DNA of 64,000 bases, from NCBI RefSeq assembly GCF_029633865.1, contig NC_079224.1, forward strand, positions 15,242,890-15,306,889, in the 5' to 3' direction. This DNA is from Lampris incognitus (Eukaryota > Chordata > Actinopteri > Lampriformes > Lampridae). Made by a program: the position numbers and the translations under genes. The notes below the pieces were generated by a model. The model was not told where the DNA came from. It saw only the letters and a list, made by a program, of their open reading frames with translations, and did not search any database. Numbering within the stretch: the stretch's first letter is position 1; each line of letters begins with the position of its first letter. This document shows, piece by piece, positions 43,163-53,978 of the stretch.

Positions 43163-43255
43163 GACTGGCAAACTGGCCAATCCTAGCGCTTGAGGGTGGG
43201 ACTCCTGGCAGGCTGACCTGGCCAATCCTAGCACTTGAAGGCGGGAACTTCCCAG
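43163..43255. repeat. tandem duplication of a ~45-bp unit
   Basis: Two copies of 'tggccaatcctagc(g/a)cttga(g/a)gg' spaced about 46 bp apart. Confidence 0.75.
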
Positions 43256-43279
43256 ATTTATCCTAGGAAAAAAAAAAAA

Positions 43280-43580
43280 TGTGTGTCCTGGTCGCTGCAT
43301 TAGCGCCTCCTCTGGTCAGTCGGAGTGCCTGTTCAGGGGGGATGGGGAACTGGGGGGGAATAGCGTGATCCTCCCATGTGCTATGTCCCCCCTGGCGAAA
43401 CTCTTCACTGTCAGGTGAAAAGAAGCGGCTGGCGACTCCACATGTATCAGAGGAGGCATGTGGTAGTCTGCAGCCCTCCCCGGATCAGCAGAGGCGGTGG
43501 AGCAGCGACTGGGACAGCTCGGGAAGAGTGGGGTAGTTGGCCAAACTCAATTGGGGAGAAAAAAAGGGGGGGGAATATTA
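43280..43580 (+). mobile_element. tRNA-derived SINE (family A), 5' truncated
   Basis: Starts at 'gtgtcctggtcgctgcatta' without the tRNA head, and continues to the usual 'ggggagaaaaaaagg' tail. Confidence 0.88.
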
Positions 43581-43959
43581 AGTGATCCTATCCCTGCTAC
43601 TAAGTCTGTGTCACTTGTAGGATTAGTAAAAACAGCCAACCGTGATCATCGAAGGCCTATAGGAAATAGAGGAATGATCAGCCTCCAGACCCCACAACAC
43701 TCTCTCCTTAGTTAGGATGCAGTTTTTCCACAATCAATACTCATTGCACCTTTGCCCAACAGCTACTTTTGACTCTACAGTCAGTGAGAAATAAGAGAAA
43801 TAAGAGGCCTAAGTATGTATGACACTGATCAGACAACTCACGGCAGCACAGTGACGAAGTGAGTAAAGAGGACAAATGGGCTTCTATGCAAGAAAATGTC
43901 TACACTGTTTTAAGTGTCAATGAGCAAGACACTGAATCACAACATCCATTGCACGTTTT

Positions 43960-44180
43960 CGATCTTGGGAGAGAGATCCCCTCCTCTGTTGCTCTCGCTG
44001 AGGTTTCTTCCTATTTTTTCTCCCTGTTAAAGGTTGTTTTTTTTCAGGGAGTTGTTCCTTATCCAATGCGAGGGTCTAAGGACAGGATGTTGTGTTGCTG
44101 TAAAGCCCCTTGAGGCAAATTTGTAATTTGTGATATTGGGCTATGCAAATAAAATTGACTTGACTTGACTTGACTTGAAT
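43960..44180 (+). repeat. fish retroelement 3' tail with (TGACT)n end
   Basis: The block 'gttccttatccaatgcgagg...tgggctatgcaaataaaattgacttgacttgac' is a typical dispersed non-LTR 3' end with a pentamer tail. The family was not named. Confidence 0.55.
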
Positions 44181-44807
44181 CCCTGCGAACTCTCAGGGTG
44201 TTCTGTGGCTAACCACGAGCTCTAAAGGCCACACGTGAGGACAGAATCTCACCTTTGGAGATCAATAGTCCGTCAAAATCACTTCATAATACTCTGATTT
44301 TGCATCAAGCCAAGGTTTGAGACGTGCCAAACCCTCAATAATGACTTCTCAATAACATCACAGCACTATTAAAGGCCAAGTATAGGGTACAAACTGCATT
44401 TTCTACAAGAACTAAAACTGAAAGGGGAAAAAAAAGTATTACATACACACTTTTGCACTTAATGGAACATTATTACAAACAAATATGTTACCATGGCAAT
44501 TCCCTCTTGTGACAAACAATTCTTCAAGTTCCTCTCCATCAACTTCATGGGTGACATTAGGCAGACTCAGAGCTTAGTCTGGCTGAGGGATGGCAGCTTC
44601 AGAGTCATTAAAACCAACATCAGTATTCCCACCATATGACTGCCACATACAAGAGAAATACACCTGACACACCCATAAAGATAAATGCTGCTATGCAGCC
44701 GCTATGTCTGAGCTGTTGTCTGGGACATAGCGACTTAAGCCTCCGTTTTAAAATGTGTTTAATCGTCCATCCTTTAATCTGCCCACCAATTTTATTTATT
44801 TATTGCT
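44181..44807. other. no recognised feature
   Basis: Nothing named. Confidence 0.35.
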
Positions 44808-45223
44808 TTCCCCCCTTTTTCTCTCAATTTAACTTGGCCAATTACCCCACTCTTCCAAGCCGTCTCGGTCGCTGCTCCCCCCCCCCCCTCTGCTAATCTG
44901 CAGAGGGCTGTAGACTACCACGTCTCCTCCGATACATGTGGCGTCACCAGCCGCTCCTTTTCACCTGACAGTGAGGAGTTTCGCCAGGGGGACGTAGCAT
45001 GTGGGAGGATTACGCTATTTCCCCCCAGTCGACCCCCCCCCCAACGACCAGAGGAGGTGCTAATGCAGCGACCAGGACACATACCCACATCCGGCTTCCC
45101 ACCCGCAGACATGGCCGATTGCGTCTGTAGAGACGCCCGACCAAGCTGGAGGTAACATGGGGATTCGAACTGCCGATCCCCTTGTTGGTAGGCTACGGAA
45201 TAGACGCCATGCCACCTGGACAC
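44808..45223 (-). mobile_element. tRNA-derived SINE (family A), reverse
   Basis: Tail 'tttctctcaatttaacttgg', then body, then head with box B reversed (gattcgaactgcc), ending near 45223. Confidence 0.88.
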
Positions 45224-46016
45224 CTGTCTGTCAGTGTTTTGAAAGATTCGCAATGATCTCTTGTTGTGTATACCTCACGCCACAGCTAGTCTCTTTTTGC
45301 ATGATTTTCACCATAATGCCAATCAAAGCTATAACTCACAAGTTTCCAAAAGTTGATGGCGACCTTGTCTAATACCATGGCTGAAGACATTCATTTCACG
45401 GTGAGTTTCTCAAATTTCCTTTTGTCAGTCCCTGATCCGAGAGGCTAAAGAAACAATATTTCACCAGTACTGGAGAACCAGTGACCCATCATCCCAGATG
45501 GAGAAAATCATACACACAAAAGCATGAAGAAAAAAGGAGAGGAAGAAACCTCCTGCCTGCCTGATGCCTCTCCATCAAGGAAGAGATCAAAAGACCCTTC
45601 TCCGTGTCAAAGAAGGTATTTCATTAATATTAAGAGGCACACATGTCAATCTCATGGATGTAGGGAGAATCACAAAGACATAGTGAAAGGCAACAGCGGC
45701 TGCCATGGCAGATTGTTATTGATACCCGATTTAACTAAAGTTAATTTCCTTCAACCTTTACTTGCACACTTAATATTTCGGAAACCTAAGAATACAGTTT
45801 ATGAGTGGTGTAATTAACTACAAGAAGCTTAGATTTTACTTTGGATATTTGGGCATTTGTGAGGGTAATTCATATATGATGTTTGCTTACTTTTAATCTC
45901 TGACCATTTATGACTTATACCATGTTTAACTTAAGTCTATATTGCTTGGATAGATGCTTGAAGTTCATATGTAACAGAACAAAGGTAGTGTTATAAAGTA
46001 TCTTCTCCATGTGAAC
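45224..46016. other. no recognised feature
   Basis: The 97-residue open frame at 45524-45817 has no recognisable domain, splice context or homologous copy in the window. I do not call it a gene. Confidence 0.35.
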
Positions 46017-46032
46017 AAATAAAGGCCTATTG

Positions 46033-46482
46033 GGGGGCGTCCGGGTAGCATAGCGGTCTATTCCATTGCCTACCAACATGAGGATCGTCAGTTCGAATCC
46101 CCCGTGTTGCCTCCAGCTTGGTCGGACATCCCTACAGACACAATTGGCCGTGTTTGCGGGTGGTAAGCCAGATGTGGCTGTGTCCTGGTCGCTGCACTAC
46201 CGCCTCCTCTGGTCGGTCGGGGCGCCTGTTCAAGGGGAGGGGGAACTGGGGGGAATAGCGTGATCCTCCCATGCGCTACGTCCCCCTGGTGAAACTCCTC
46301 ACTGTCAGGTGAAAAGAAGCAGCTGGCGACTCCACATGGATCGGAGGAGACATGTGGTAGTCTGAAGCTCTCCCCGGATCGGCAGAGGGGGTGGAGCAGC
46401 AACTAGGCTGGCTCCGAAGAGTAGGGCAATTGGCCGGATGCAATTGGGAGAAAAGGGGGGGGTCCAAAAATATTAAAAATAA
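46033..46482 (+). mobile_element. tRNA-derived SINE (family A), reference full-length copy
   Basis: 450 bp: head GGGGGCGTCCGGGTAGCATA with box A and box B (agttcgaatcc), body and A-rich tail. It is flanked by a perfect 16-bp duplication aaataaaggcctattg (46017-46032 and 46483-46498). Used as the reference for the other copies. Confidence 0.95.
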
Positions 46483-46849
46483 AAATAAAGGCCTATTGTT
46501 AACTGTTGGTTGATAGCAGAGGAATGTATGAGAAACTCACTGAGTGTAGCACAAGACTGTACACACTAATTGGAGAAATGGCCTTGGTGGGATGTGAGCT
46601 GGAAGATATGATATAAGGAGGAGAAGAACAGACAACTGCCATATAAGAGAGACTGTACTGTACTGTCCAGTGTGCATTCAAGCATCTAGGCTTGTGCATC
46701 TGCTCATGAACATATTGAAGTGTGACAAATACTGTAAGAGATTTTTGTCTCGCTCCTGATTTAATGTCAGAGTGGAATTAAATAACTGCCACGACAGCAT
46801 TAAGTATGTATGTATTAGGGGCTGTATGGGACATAAATTAAATTTACCG

Positions 46850-47055
46850 CTCATAAATACTACTGAAAATCATAACCGCTCATATTAACAGCTAAAAACC
46901 TCTCAAATACTAGTGAAAATCAAATTTCTCATTTACAATACTGGGAACTTTTCACATACTACTTAAATTATTTCACATATACATCTTAAAATTAAACCTC
47001 TCGCATACATTACTGAAAATCAAACCTGTCACTTATACTATTAAAATCCCCTCAC
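46850..47055. repeat. degenerate tandem repeat, ~26-bp period
   Basis: About eight units related to 'ctctcayatactactgaaaa' plus 'tcaaac'. One unit (attaaacctctcgcatacat, then tactga) recurs at 50372-50396 beside the hammerhead motif. Confidence 0.7.
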
Positions 47056-47465
47056 ACACACGCGAGTGTGTAGTAGTTTTCTACTCTTCTGAAGTGGGCT
47101 CTGACTCCCACCATTGGAGTCGACTGAATTTTAATTAAGACAGTGCAAGAGCCACACAGGATTAACCCACCTAAACACGGTTCATGGACTTTTTTGAGTT
47201 GATACAAATCAAAGTAATATGATACAAATGAAATTTACAGATTATCTAAATCCTACTGACAATGCCAATATACTATCTGGAGACAACGGTATTCCTGAGT
47301 ATTAAAACAGCGCTGAAGTGAGCAGCAACTTCTCATTTTGCAGGAGGCTGTATAGATCAAACACATTATTAATGATTATATTTTGGGAAATACATAGCAA
47401 CCAGCTCTTTTTGCTGTTTATTTCATTGACAGCAATGATATAGGCATATAGATCGCTTATATATA

Positions 47466-48661
47466 CACTACCGTTCAAAAGTTTGGGATCACCCAAACAA
47501 TTTTGTGTTTTCCATGAAAAGTCACACTTATTCACCACCATATGTTGTGAAATGAATAGAAAATAGAGTCAAGACATTGACAAGGTTAGAAATAATGATT
47601 TGTATTTGAAATAAGATTTTTTTACATCAAACTTTGCTTTCGTCAAAGAATCCTCCATTTGCAGCAATTACAGCATTGCAGATCTTTGGCATTCTAGCTG
47701 TTAATTTGTTGAGGTAATCTGGAGAAATTGCACCCCACGCTTCCAGAAGCAGCTCCCACAAGTTGGATTGGTTGGATGGGCACTTCTTTGAGCAGATTGA
47801 GTTTCTGGAGCATCACATTTGTGGGGTCAATTAAACGCTCAAAATGGCCAGAAAAAGATAACTTTCATCTGAAACTCGACAGTCTATTCTTGTTCATAGA
47901 AATGAAGGCTATTCCATGCGAGAAATTGCTAAGAAATTGAAGATTTCCTACCCCGGTGTGTACTACTCCCTTCAGAGGACAGCACAAACAGGCTCTAACC
48001 AGAGTAGAAAAAGAAGTGGGAGGCCGCGTTGCACAACTGAGCAAGAAGATAAGTACATTAGAGTCTCTAGTTTGAGAAACAGACGCCTCACAGGTCCCCA
48101 ACTGGCATCTTCATTAAATAGTACCTGTTAGAGCCTGTTTGTGCTATCCTCTGAAGGGAGTAGTACACACCGGTGTAGGAAATCTTCAATTTCTTAGCAA
48201 TTTCTCGCATGGAATAGACTTCATTTCTAAGAACAAGAATAGACTGTCGAGTTTCAGATGAAAGTTCTCTTTTTCTGGCCATTTTGAGCGTTTAATTGAC
48301 CCCACAAATGTGATGCTCCAGAAACTCAATCTGCTCAAAGAAGTGCCCATCCAACCAATCCAACTTGTGGGAGCTGCTTCTGGAAGCGTGGGGTGCAATT
48401 TCTCCAGATTACCTCAACAAATTAACAGCTAGAATGCCAAAGGTCTGCAATGCTGTAATTGCTGCAAATGGAGGATTCTTTGACGAAAGCAAAGTTTGAT
48501 GTAAAAAAAATCTTATTTCAAATACAAATCATTATTTCTAACCTTGTCAATGTCTTGACTCTATTTTCTATTCATTTCACAACATATGGTGGTGAATAAG
48601 TGTGACTTTTCATGGAAAACACGAAATTGTTTGGGTGATCCCAAACTTTTGAACGGTAGTG
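47466..48661. mobile_element. palindromic (foldback) Tc1 derivative, flanked by TA
   Basis: Two inverted arms of about 535 bp (47466-48000 and 48127-48661) around a spacer of about 126 bp. Each arm carries the Tc1 terminus CACTACCGTTCAAAAGTTTG, the 3' end of the transposase gene, and then, after the identical junction 'gggcacttctttgagcagat', the 5' start of the same gene. The central transposase is lost. Confidence 0.93.
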
Positions 48662-48690
48662 TATATATATTGTACATGGAGCCGTTAGGT

Positions 48691-48987
48691 AGGCATAGGG
48701 GCGTGTTCTGTCACTACACATCAAAATTGATGTGACATGCTGGCTGATGACACGGTCACTCAAAGTTGCAATCAGTTTGCCTCAACGAAAGGCTGGCAAT
48801 ATAAACTAGTGCTGGTCCAAGAATCTGTGATGCTTTTAGATGACAAAGGAAATCCCTGTCCAGCCCCAAGAGAAAACAAGTAATTAAACTCAGACATTTC
48901 AGGCACACTTCAATTTAACCATGAAAAACTAATTATGATTTTGACTTTGACAGGGCCAGCAGAGAAGGCCCTGACAGCCCACCACTG
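48691..48987. repeat. dispersed repeat shared with 23766-24052
   Basis: Second copy of the approximately 290-bp hAT-like repeat. A (CA)n run follows directly. Confidence 0.75.
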
Positions 48988-48990
48988 CAT

Positions 48991-49034
48991 TCACACACAC
49001 ACATACACACACACAGACACACACACACACACAC
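48991..49034. repeat. (CA)n microsatellite
   Basis: Slightly imperfect CA repeat. Confidence 0.93.
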
Positions 49035-49489
49035 CTTTGTTTAAAGAAACACTCAAAGGTAGGGAAAGTACTCAACAAATAAGGAGCAAAATAATCCAGT
49101 GAGTCAATTAAATTCTTTATGAGACAGTACATGATGATTGCTTATGGCATGAAACAGGCTTGTACTGTCTCAAAGAATTTACTTGAATCGCTGGATTATA
49201 TAGAGCCAGGAAAAATAATGTTTTTAATTTCTTTTCTTCTTTTTTTTTACATAAGTGTTGGGGTGTGTCTCCTAATCAAGTTCCTCAGCAAAGACTCTAC
49301 TGGTTGATTAGTGGGATCCACTGCTTGGTTGGAACAAAACCTTTGCCCACACTGGCCCTTTCTGCCCACCCCTGTTCTAATGGATGTGTTAACATTTTTT
49401 TCCTCATTCATTGTTTCATAAGGTTCAAAAATAAAATGTTGGGATCTATTTCCTGGAACACAGTTATCCTTCCATTTTTGCACTGATTG

Positions 49490-49867
49490 AAAACCGCAGA
49501 ACCCTACGTGTTGGTTTTGGCCCACCTCATCCGGGTCCTCCTCATCCGAGCTTTCACCCTCTTGTTTCATACTCTCTCTCTCTCTCTGGACTCTCATCCT
49601 CTGATAAGTCGATGTCAGAATCTCCCTTAGTGATTCTGTTAAGAATCCTCTCTGCCTCCGTCACAGAGCTGTCAACTGGAAAAAAAACGAGAAACAAACG
49701 TAAGTACAAAGTCCTGATGTCCACTACACAGAACATTTATAAATTAGCGTTTTTCAAATTACAATAGACGTGAGACGTTTACTTACTGGAAACAATCGAA
49801 ATATAACATTAAAAAATTGATGCTTACCTTTTTTTCCATAAAACGCGCTTACTGAAATGGCAGCCAT
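49490..49867 (-). pseudogene. possible broken two-exon gene start (piggyBac-like?)
   Basis: Exon 1 (49828-49867) encodes MAAISVSAFYGKK and has donor GTAAGC. Exon 2 begins at 49675 after TTTTTTCCAG and continues in phase with VDSSVTEAERILNRITKGDS, DIDLSEDESPERERE. A (GA)n run then shifts the frame, and an acidic segment (GESSDEEDPDEVG) follows in another frame. An acidic Ser/Asp-rich N-terminus of this kind is seen in piggyBac transposases, but no catalytic domain is present. I cannot identify it. Confidence 0.4.
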
Positions 49868-49910
49868 TTTGAAGACAGCCACGGGTACGTTCGCATGTGA
49901 CGTCATTTTA
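49868..49910 (-). promoter_or_regulatory. CRE and YY1-type sites before the 49867 ATG
   Basis: A perfect TGACGTCA palindrome (49898-49905) lies about 30 bases upstream, and AAAATGGCTGCCATTT spans the ATG. This layout is common in TATA-less promoters. Activity is inferred. Confidence 0.4.
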
Positions 49911-50107
49911 AAGGCATTGTCCTCTATAAGGGCCGAGATGACTTAATAGAGTGGCATGTATAGTATAAGTGATATGAGCAAAAACGCTGTGTCCACTACA
50001 GTGGACATAAATGAAATGCTGGGTCGCAGTATACACACATACACACACACATATACACATATATTGTAACGTGCATGGATAAGAAGATACGCTGGCCGCC
50101 GGCTGGC

Positions 50108-50180
50108 GGGTCTAACCCTTTAGTCTAGCGGTTAGCGATGTCTCTTGCGGTGCAGGCGGTACTGGTTCGCTCCCCGACCG
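50108..50180 (+). repeat. tRNA-like box A / box B pair (SINE head-like)
   Basis: Box A-like tagtctagcgg (50121-50131) and box B-like ggttcgctccc (50164-50174) at pol III spacing. No full cloverleaf or 3' acceptor was found, so it is not called a tRNA gene. Confidence 0.45.
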
Positions 50181-50322
50181 CGGCAGTTCCCGTGGTTGCG
50201 CTGTCCCCCGAATTCGCTACAATATATATAATGTTTTTTCCGAAACCGTCAATGGTGTTGAGTGCTCGACTAATGAGGAGCGGAATATCAACACGGATAC
50301 AGGGAAAAAAGATTTTAATGCA

Positions 50323-50368
50323 TAGCAGTACAGGCCTGTTTCGTGCATCTCGCACTCATCAGCTGCTA
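50323..50368 (-). ncRNA. complete type I hammerhead ribozyme motif
   Basis: On the minus strand: stem I TAGCAG pairs with CTGCTA; core CTGATGA; stem II GTGC-GAGAT-GCAC; core GAAA; short stem III ACA(G)-GGCC-(C)TGT; cleavage site after the A of GTA. All invariant core bases are present and stem I is perfectly paired over 6 bp. Short stem III type I hammerheads are known from Penelope-like elements, retrozymes and satellite DNAs. Self-cleavage is inferred from the fold only. Confidence 0.85.
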
Positions 50369-50484
50369 GAATTAAACCTCTCGCATACATTACTGAATAT
50401 ATATATACACACACTATATATACACTATATATATATATTCATATGCATTCATATATATATGCATTCATATATATATATATATAC

Positions 50485-50696
50485 TGTGGAGTTAGAAAAC
50501 TACGAGACAGGAGACGTGAGAGTAGACATAGTCGAGGTAGTTTACTAGCTCCAACTTTGCATGTCATACGTTCGACAACGACACTGAACTGTGTACCGGA
50601 AGCGGAAGTGCATTATCTGACCCCTCGCCTCTTCCCTTAAAGGTACACTGTCCTCTTAGGTGAATGTCTCTAGTTATATAGATGTGGGTCACCACA
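50485..50696 (-). repeat. 3' LTR of gypsy element 2
   Basis: 212 bp, TGTGG...CCACA ends, inside the atac target duplication. Confidence 0.94.
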
Positions 50697-50805
50697 CAGG
50701 CCCCCCCAGAATTCACCTACACAAAACAATGCAAAACAGCAAAAGCGCAAGTCATGAACATAAAAATAGACTCCACAACAGAACAGTCAATGACATAGTG
50801 CAAAG

Positions 50806-51999
50806 TCACGGGGAAAACAAGTGACGAGTCGGGGGGCGGACCCTGCGGCCATAATGGCTGCGCTTCACAGGAGGGGAAACAGATGGGGCCGAAACCCGGG
50901 CCATAGGCGGGGCCGAAGCAGGAACAGAGGCAGGTGCCGGGGCCGACCTAGGAGGGCGTCCCCGCCGCGGGGGTAGGGCCAATTGCATTGGCTCCCCAAT
51001 GTCCAAGTGAGCGGGCTTGAGACGGTCTATAGCGACCCGCTCCAGCCTGCCCCCCATGTCCACCACAAAGTTCTTATCCCCCGCCTCCAGGACGCGGAAG
51101 GGCCCGTCGTATGGGGGCTGCAGCGAGGACCGATGGCTGTCGTGCCTAATGAAGACGTACCTCGCCGATGGCAGATCCTTGAGGACGTAGGACCGGGGGA
51201 GGCAGTGTTGAGACATCGGAACGGGAGCGAAGGCACCGGCAGCGCTCCGGGACGCACTGAGGTGAGAGGCGGCCGACCAGGGAGCCGTAGCATCCGGAAG
51301 AAACTCCCCCGGAACTCGCAGGGGCTGGCCATACACCAGCTCAGCGGAGGAGGTCTGGAGGTCTTCCTTCGGGGCCGAACGCAGGCCGAGCATGACCCAT
51401 GGGAGCCGGTCCATCCAGTCGCAGCCAGTGAGGCTTGCCCGCAGAGCGGCTTTCATGTCCCGATGGAACCGCTCACAAAGTCCGTTGCTCTGCGGGTTGT
51501 ACGCCGTAGTGCGGTGGATCTTCATCCCCAGGTGCTCAGCGACCGCCGTCCAGAGCTCCGAGGTAAACTGGGAGCCCCGGTCGCTCATGATGTCACCCGG
51601 CGTGCCGAAACGGGCCACCCAGCAGCCGATGAACGCCCGTGCTACCTCTGCTGCCGTCGTGGAGGACAAGGGAATAGCCTCTGGCCACCTGGTGGCCCTG
51701 TCCACAATAGTGAGGAGGAACGTATAACCACGGGAGGGGGGCAGGGGACCCACCAGGTCAACATTGACGTGGTCAAACCGCCTCTCTGGAACCACAAACG
51801 GCGCCAAAGGGGCCTTGGTATGGCGGTGCACCTTGGCGCGTTGGCATGCCACACACGAGCCGGCCCAGGCTCTAACATCCTTACGGAGCCCAGGCCAAAC
51901 AAACTTGACGCTCACCAGCTTGGTCGAGGCCTTCACTCCCGGGTGGGCGCCGCCAGGAATTAGGCACCAGGGGGCGCGGTTGACCGGTGGAGATGTCAC
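50806..51999 (-). pseudogene. integrase of gypsy element 2 (separate frame)
   Basis: Encodes the C-x2-C half of the zinc finger (CVACQRAK) and a DDE core with all three acids (NVDLVGPLP, MSDRGSQFTS, GLCERFHRD), followed by a Pro-rich tail. A frame break and probably a small deletion near 51950-51990 remove the first zinc ligands and separate it from RNase H. Confidence 0.85.
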
Positions 52000-52498
52000 A
52001 GAGGAGGGTGGTGTTGGCCGCGTCGAACATCACTTCCTCCAGCCGTAGCGCCGTAGGGGTCGACCGGTAGTCTTGAACGGTCGCGTCCTTGGTTTGGTCC
52101 GCTGCCATAGCAGCGTAGTCGAGTCCCAAGTGAACGGCGTTAACAACCGCCCGTGAAAGGCAGTCGGCGACGAAGTTATCCTTGCCCGACACGTGTTGTA
52201 TGTCCGTGGTAAACTCGGAAACCGCCGCGAGATGGCGCTGCTGACGCTCAAACCACGGTTCTGAGGTTTTGGCCATACAGAACGTCAGCGGTTTGTGGTC
52301 CACGAAAGCGGTGAACTGTCGGCCCTCCAATAGGAACCTAAAGTGTCTGGTTGCGAGGAAGAGACCCAGTAGTTCCCTATCAAAGGTGCTGTATTTGCGC
52401 TCGCTCTCACGGAGTTGTTTACTGAAGAACGCCAACGGCTGCCAGCCCCCCCCCCACCCACTGCTCACACACGGCCCCCACGGCGTAGTCGGAGGCAT
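51960..52498 (-). pseudogene. RNase H of gypsy element 2 (separate frame)
   Basis: Encodes [24 protein letters not shown] and FVDHKPLTF, followed by HVSGKDNFVADCLSR. It is separated from the RT frame by an indel in the C-run at 52447-52458 (G-run on the coding strand). Confidence 0.85.
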
Positions 52499-53978
52499 CC
52501 GTTGTAAGGGCTATGGGGGCGGCAGGCGACGGGTGAGCTAGCAGCGCAGCGTTAGCCAGCGCGGTCTTGGCGGCCACAAAAGCCTCGTCCATCCCCGAAG
52601 ACCAGTCCAGCTCGTCCTTAGACTTCTTTCCCCGCAGGGCCTCATACAGGGGACGCATGATGTGGGCGGCACGGGACAGGAAACAGTTATAAAAGTTCAC
52701 CATGCCCAGGAATTCCTGCAGCGACTGTACAGTGCGGGGGCGGGGGAACATGGTGACAGCCTCAACCCTGGCAGGGAGGGGAACGGCCCCCTGTGGAGTG
52801 ATGTGGTGCCCGAGGAAGGTGATGGACGACTCCCCGAACTGACACTTAGCTGGGTTGATGATGAGGCCGTGTTCGCTGAGCCTGTCAAACAGCTGTCTGA
52901 GGTGCGTCATGTGTTCCTCCGCCGACGCGCTGGCCACGAGGATGTCGTCTAAGTACACAAACAAAAATGGCATGTCGCGGAGCACAGAATCCATAAGGCG
53001 CTGAAACGTCTGCGCCGCCCCTTTAAGGCCGAAAGGCATACGTAAAAACTCAAAGAGCCCAAAGGGTGTGATGACAGCCGTTTTTGGGACATCCAGTGGG
53101 TGGACCGGCACTTGGTGATACCCCCGCACTAAGTCGATTTTGGAATAGATGGCAGCGCCCGCCAGGTGGGTAGAGAAATCTTGTATGTGCGGTATGGGGT
53201 ACCGGTCGGGGGTCGTGGCATTGTTTAGGCGACGGTAGTCCCCGCACGGGCGCCAACCCCCGTTGGCCTTAGTAACCATGTGAAGAGGGGAAGCCCACGG
53301 GCTGTCAGAACGGCGGACAATGCCGAGGCGCTCCATAGTCGAAAACTCCTCCCTGGCTATTGCGAGCTTGGCCGAGTCGAGGCGTCGGGCCCGGGCGTAA
53401 ACTGGGGGGCCCACTGTGGTGATATGATGTTCCACGCCGTGCTTGGCCACCGCCGAGGAGAAGGTGGGTGTGGTGAGCTCGGGGAAATTTGCGAGCAGGC
53501 GTTGGTATGGATCCCCGGTGGAGAGTGTGTTAGCGAGGCACAGCGCTCCAGCGCCCCCAAGCGTGCAGGGGTATGACGCAAAAGAGATGGCATCAATCAC
53601 GCGACAGTTTTTAACATCCACCAGCAGGTTGAAAGCACAGAGGAAATCCGCACCTAGGAGCGGGGTGGATACAGCAGCCATCACAAAGTCCCAGCCGAAA
53701 CGTCGGCCGCCAAAACACACGTCCACATGTCTGATACCGTACGTCCGAATGGACGTGCCGTTGGCGGCGTCCATCTGGGGGCCGTGACTGTCGGTCATCG
53801 TGTCCACAGCTTGTGCTGGTAGTATGCTGCGTTGAGCGCCAGAGTCAACCAGCAGCCGCCGGCCCGACAAGGAGTCTCTGATGAACAACAGCTTGCAGCC
53901 ACGGCCGGCGCCCATAGCCGTTAACGAGCGCCGGCCTTGGCGTTTCCCTGAACCCTGTAACTGCAGGGTTTGCGACAC
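52440..53978 (-). pseudogene. protease and reverse transcriptase of gypsy element 2
   Basis: Protease motif [14 protein letters not shown] near the start; RT with [20 protein letters not shown] and the catalytic [11 protein letters not shown]. It overlaps the end of gag by 58 bases in the -1 frame. It reads into the G-run where the frame is lost. Confidence 0.88.

Noticed and set aside
45524..45817. 97-codon open frame starting MKKKGEEETS
   Set aside because: No domain, no splice context, no second copy. Chance open frame cannot be excluded.
46850..47055. Possible CRISPR-like array
   Set aside because: Units are degenerate and contiguous, with no constant repeats and unique spacers, and the genome is eukaryotic.
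50108..50180. Functional tRNA gene
   Set aside because: Box-like sequences are present but no acceptor stem or anticodon arm could be folded by eye.
50983..51963. 326-codon plus-strand frame
   Set aside because: Antisense shadow of the integrase of gypsy element 2 in GC-rich sequence; no domain.
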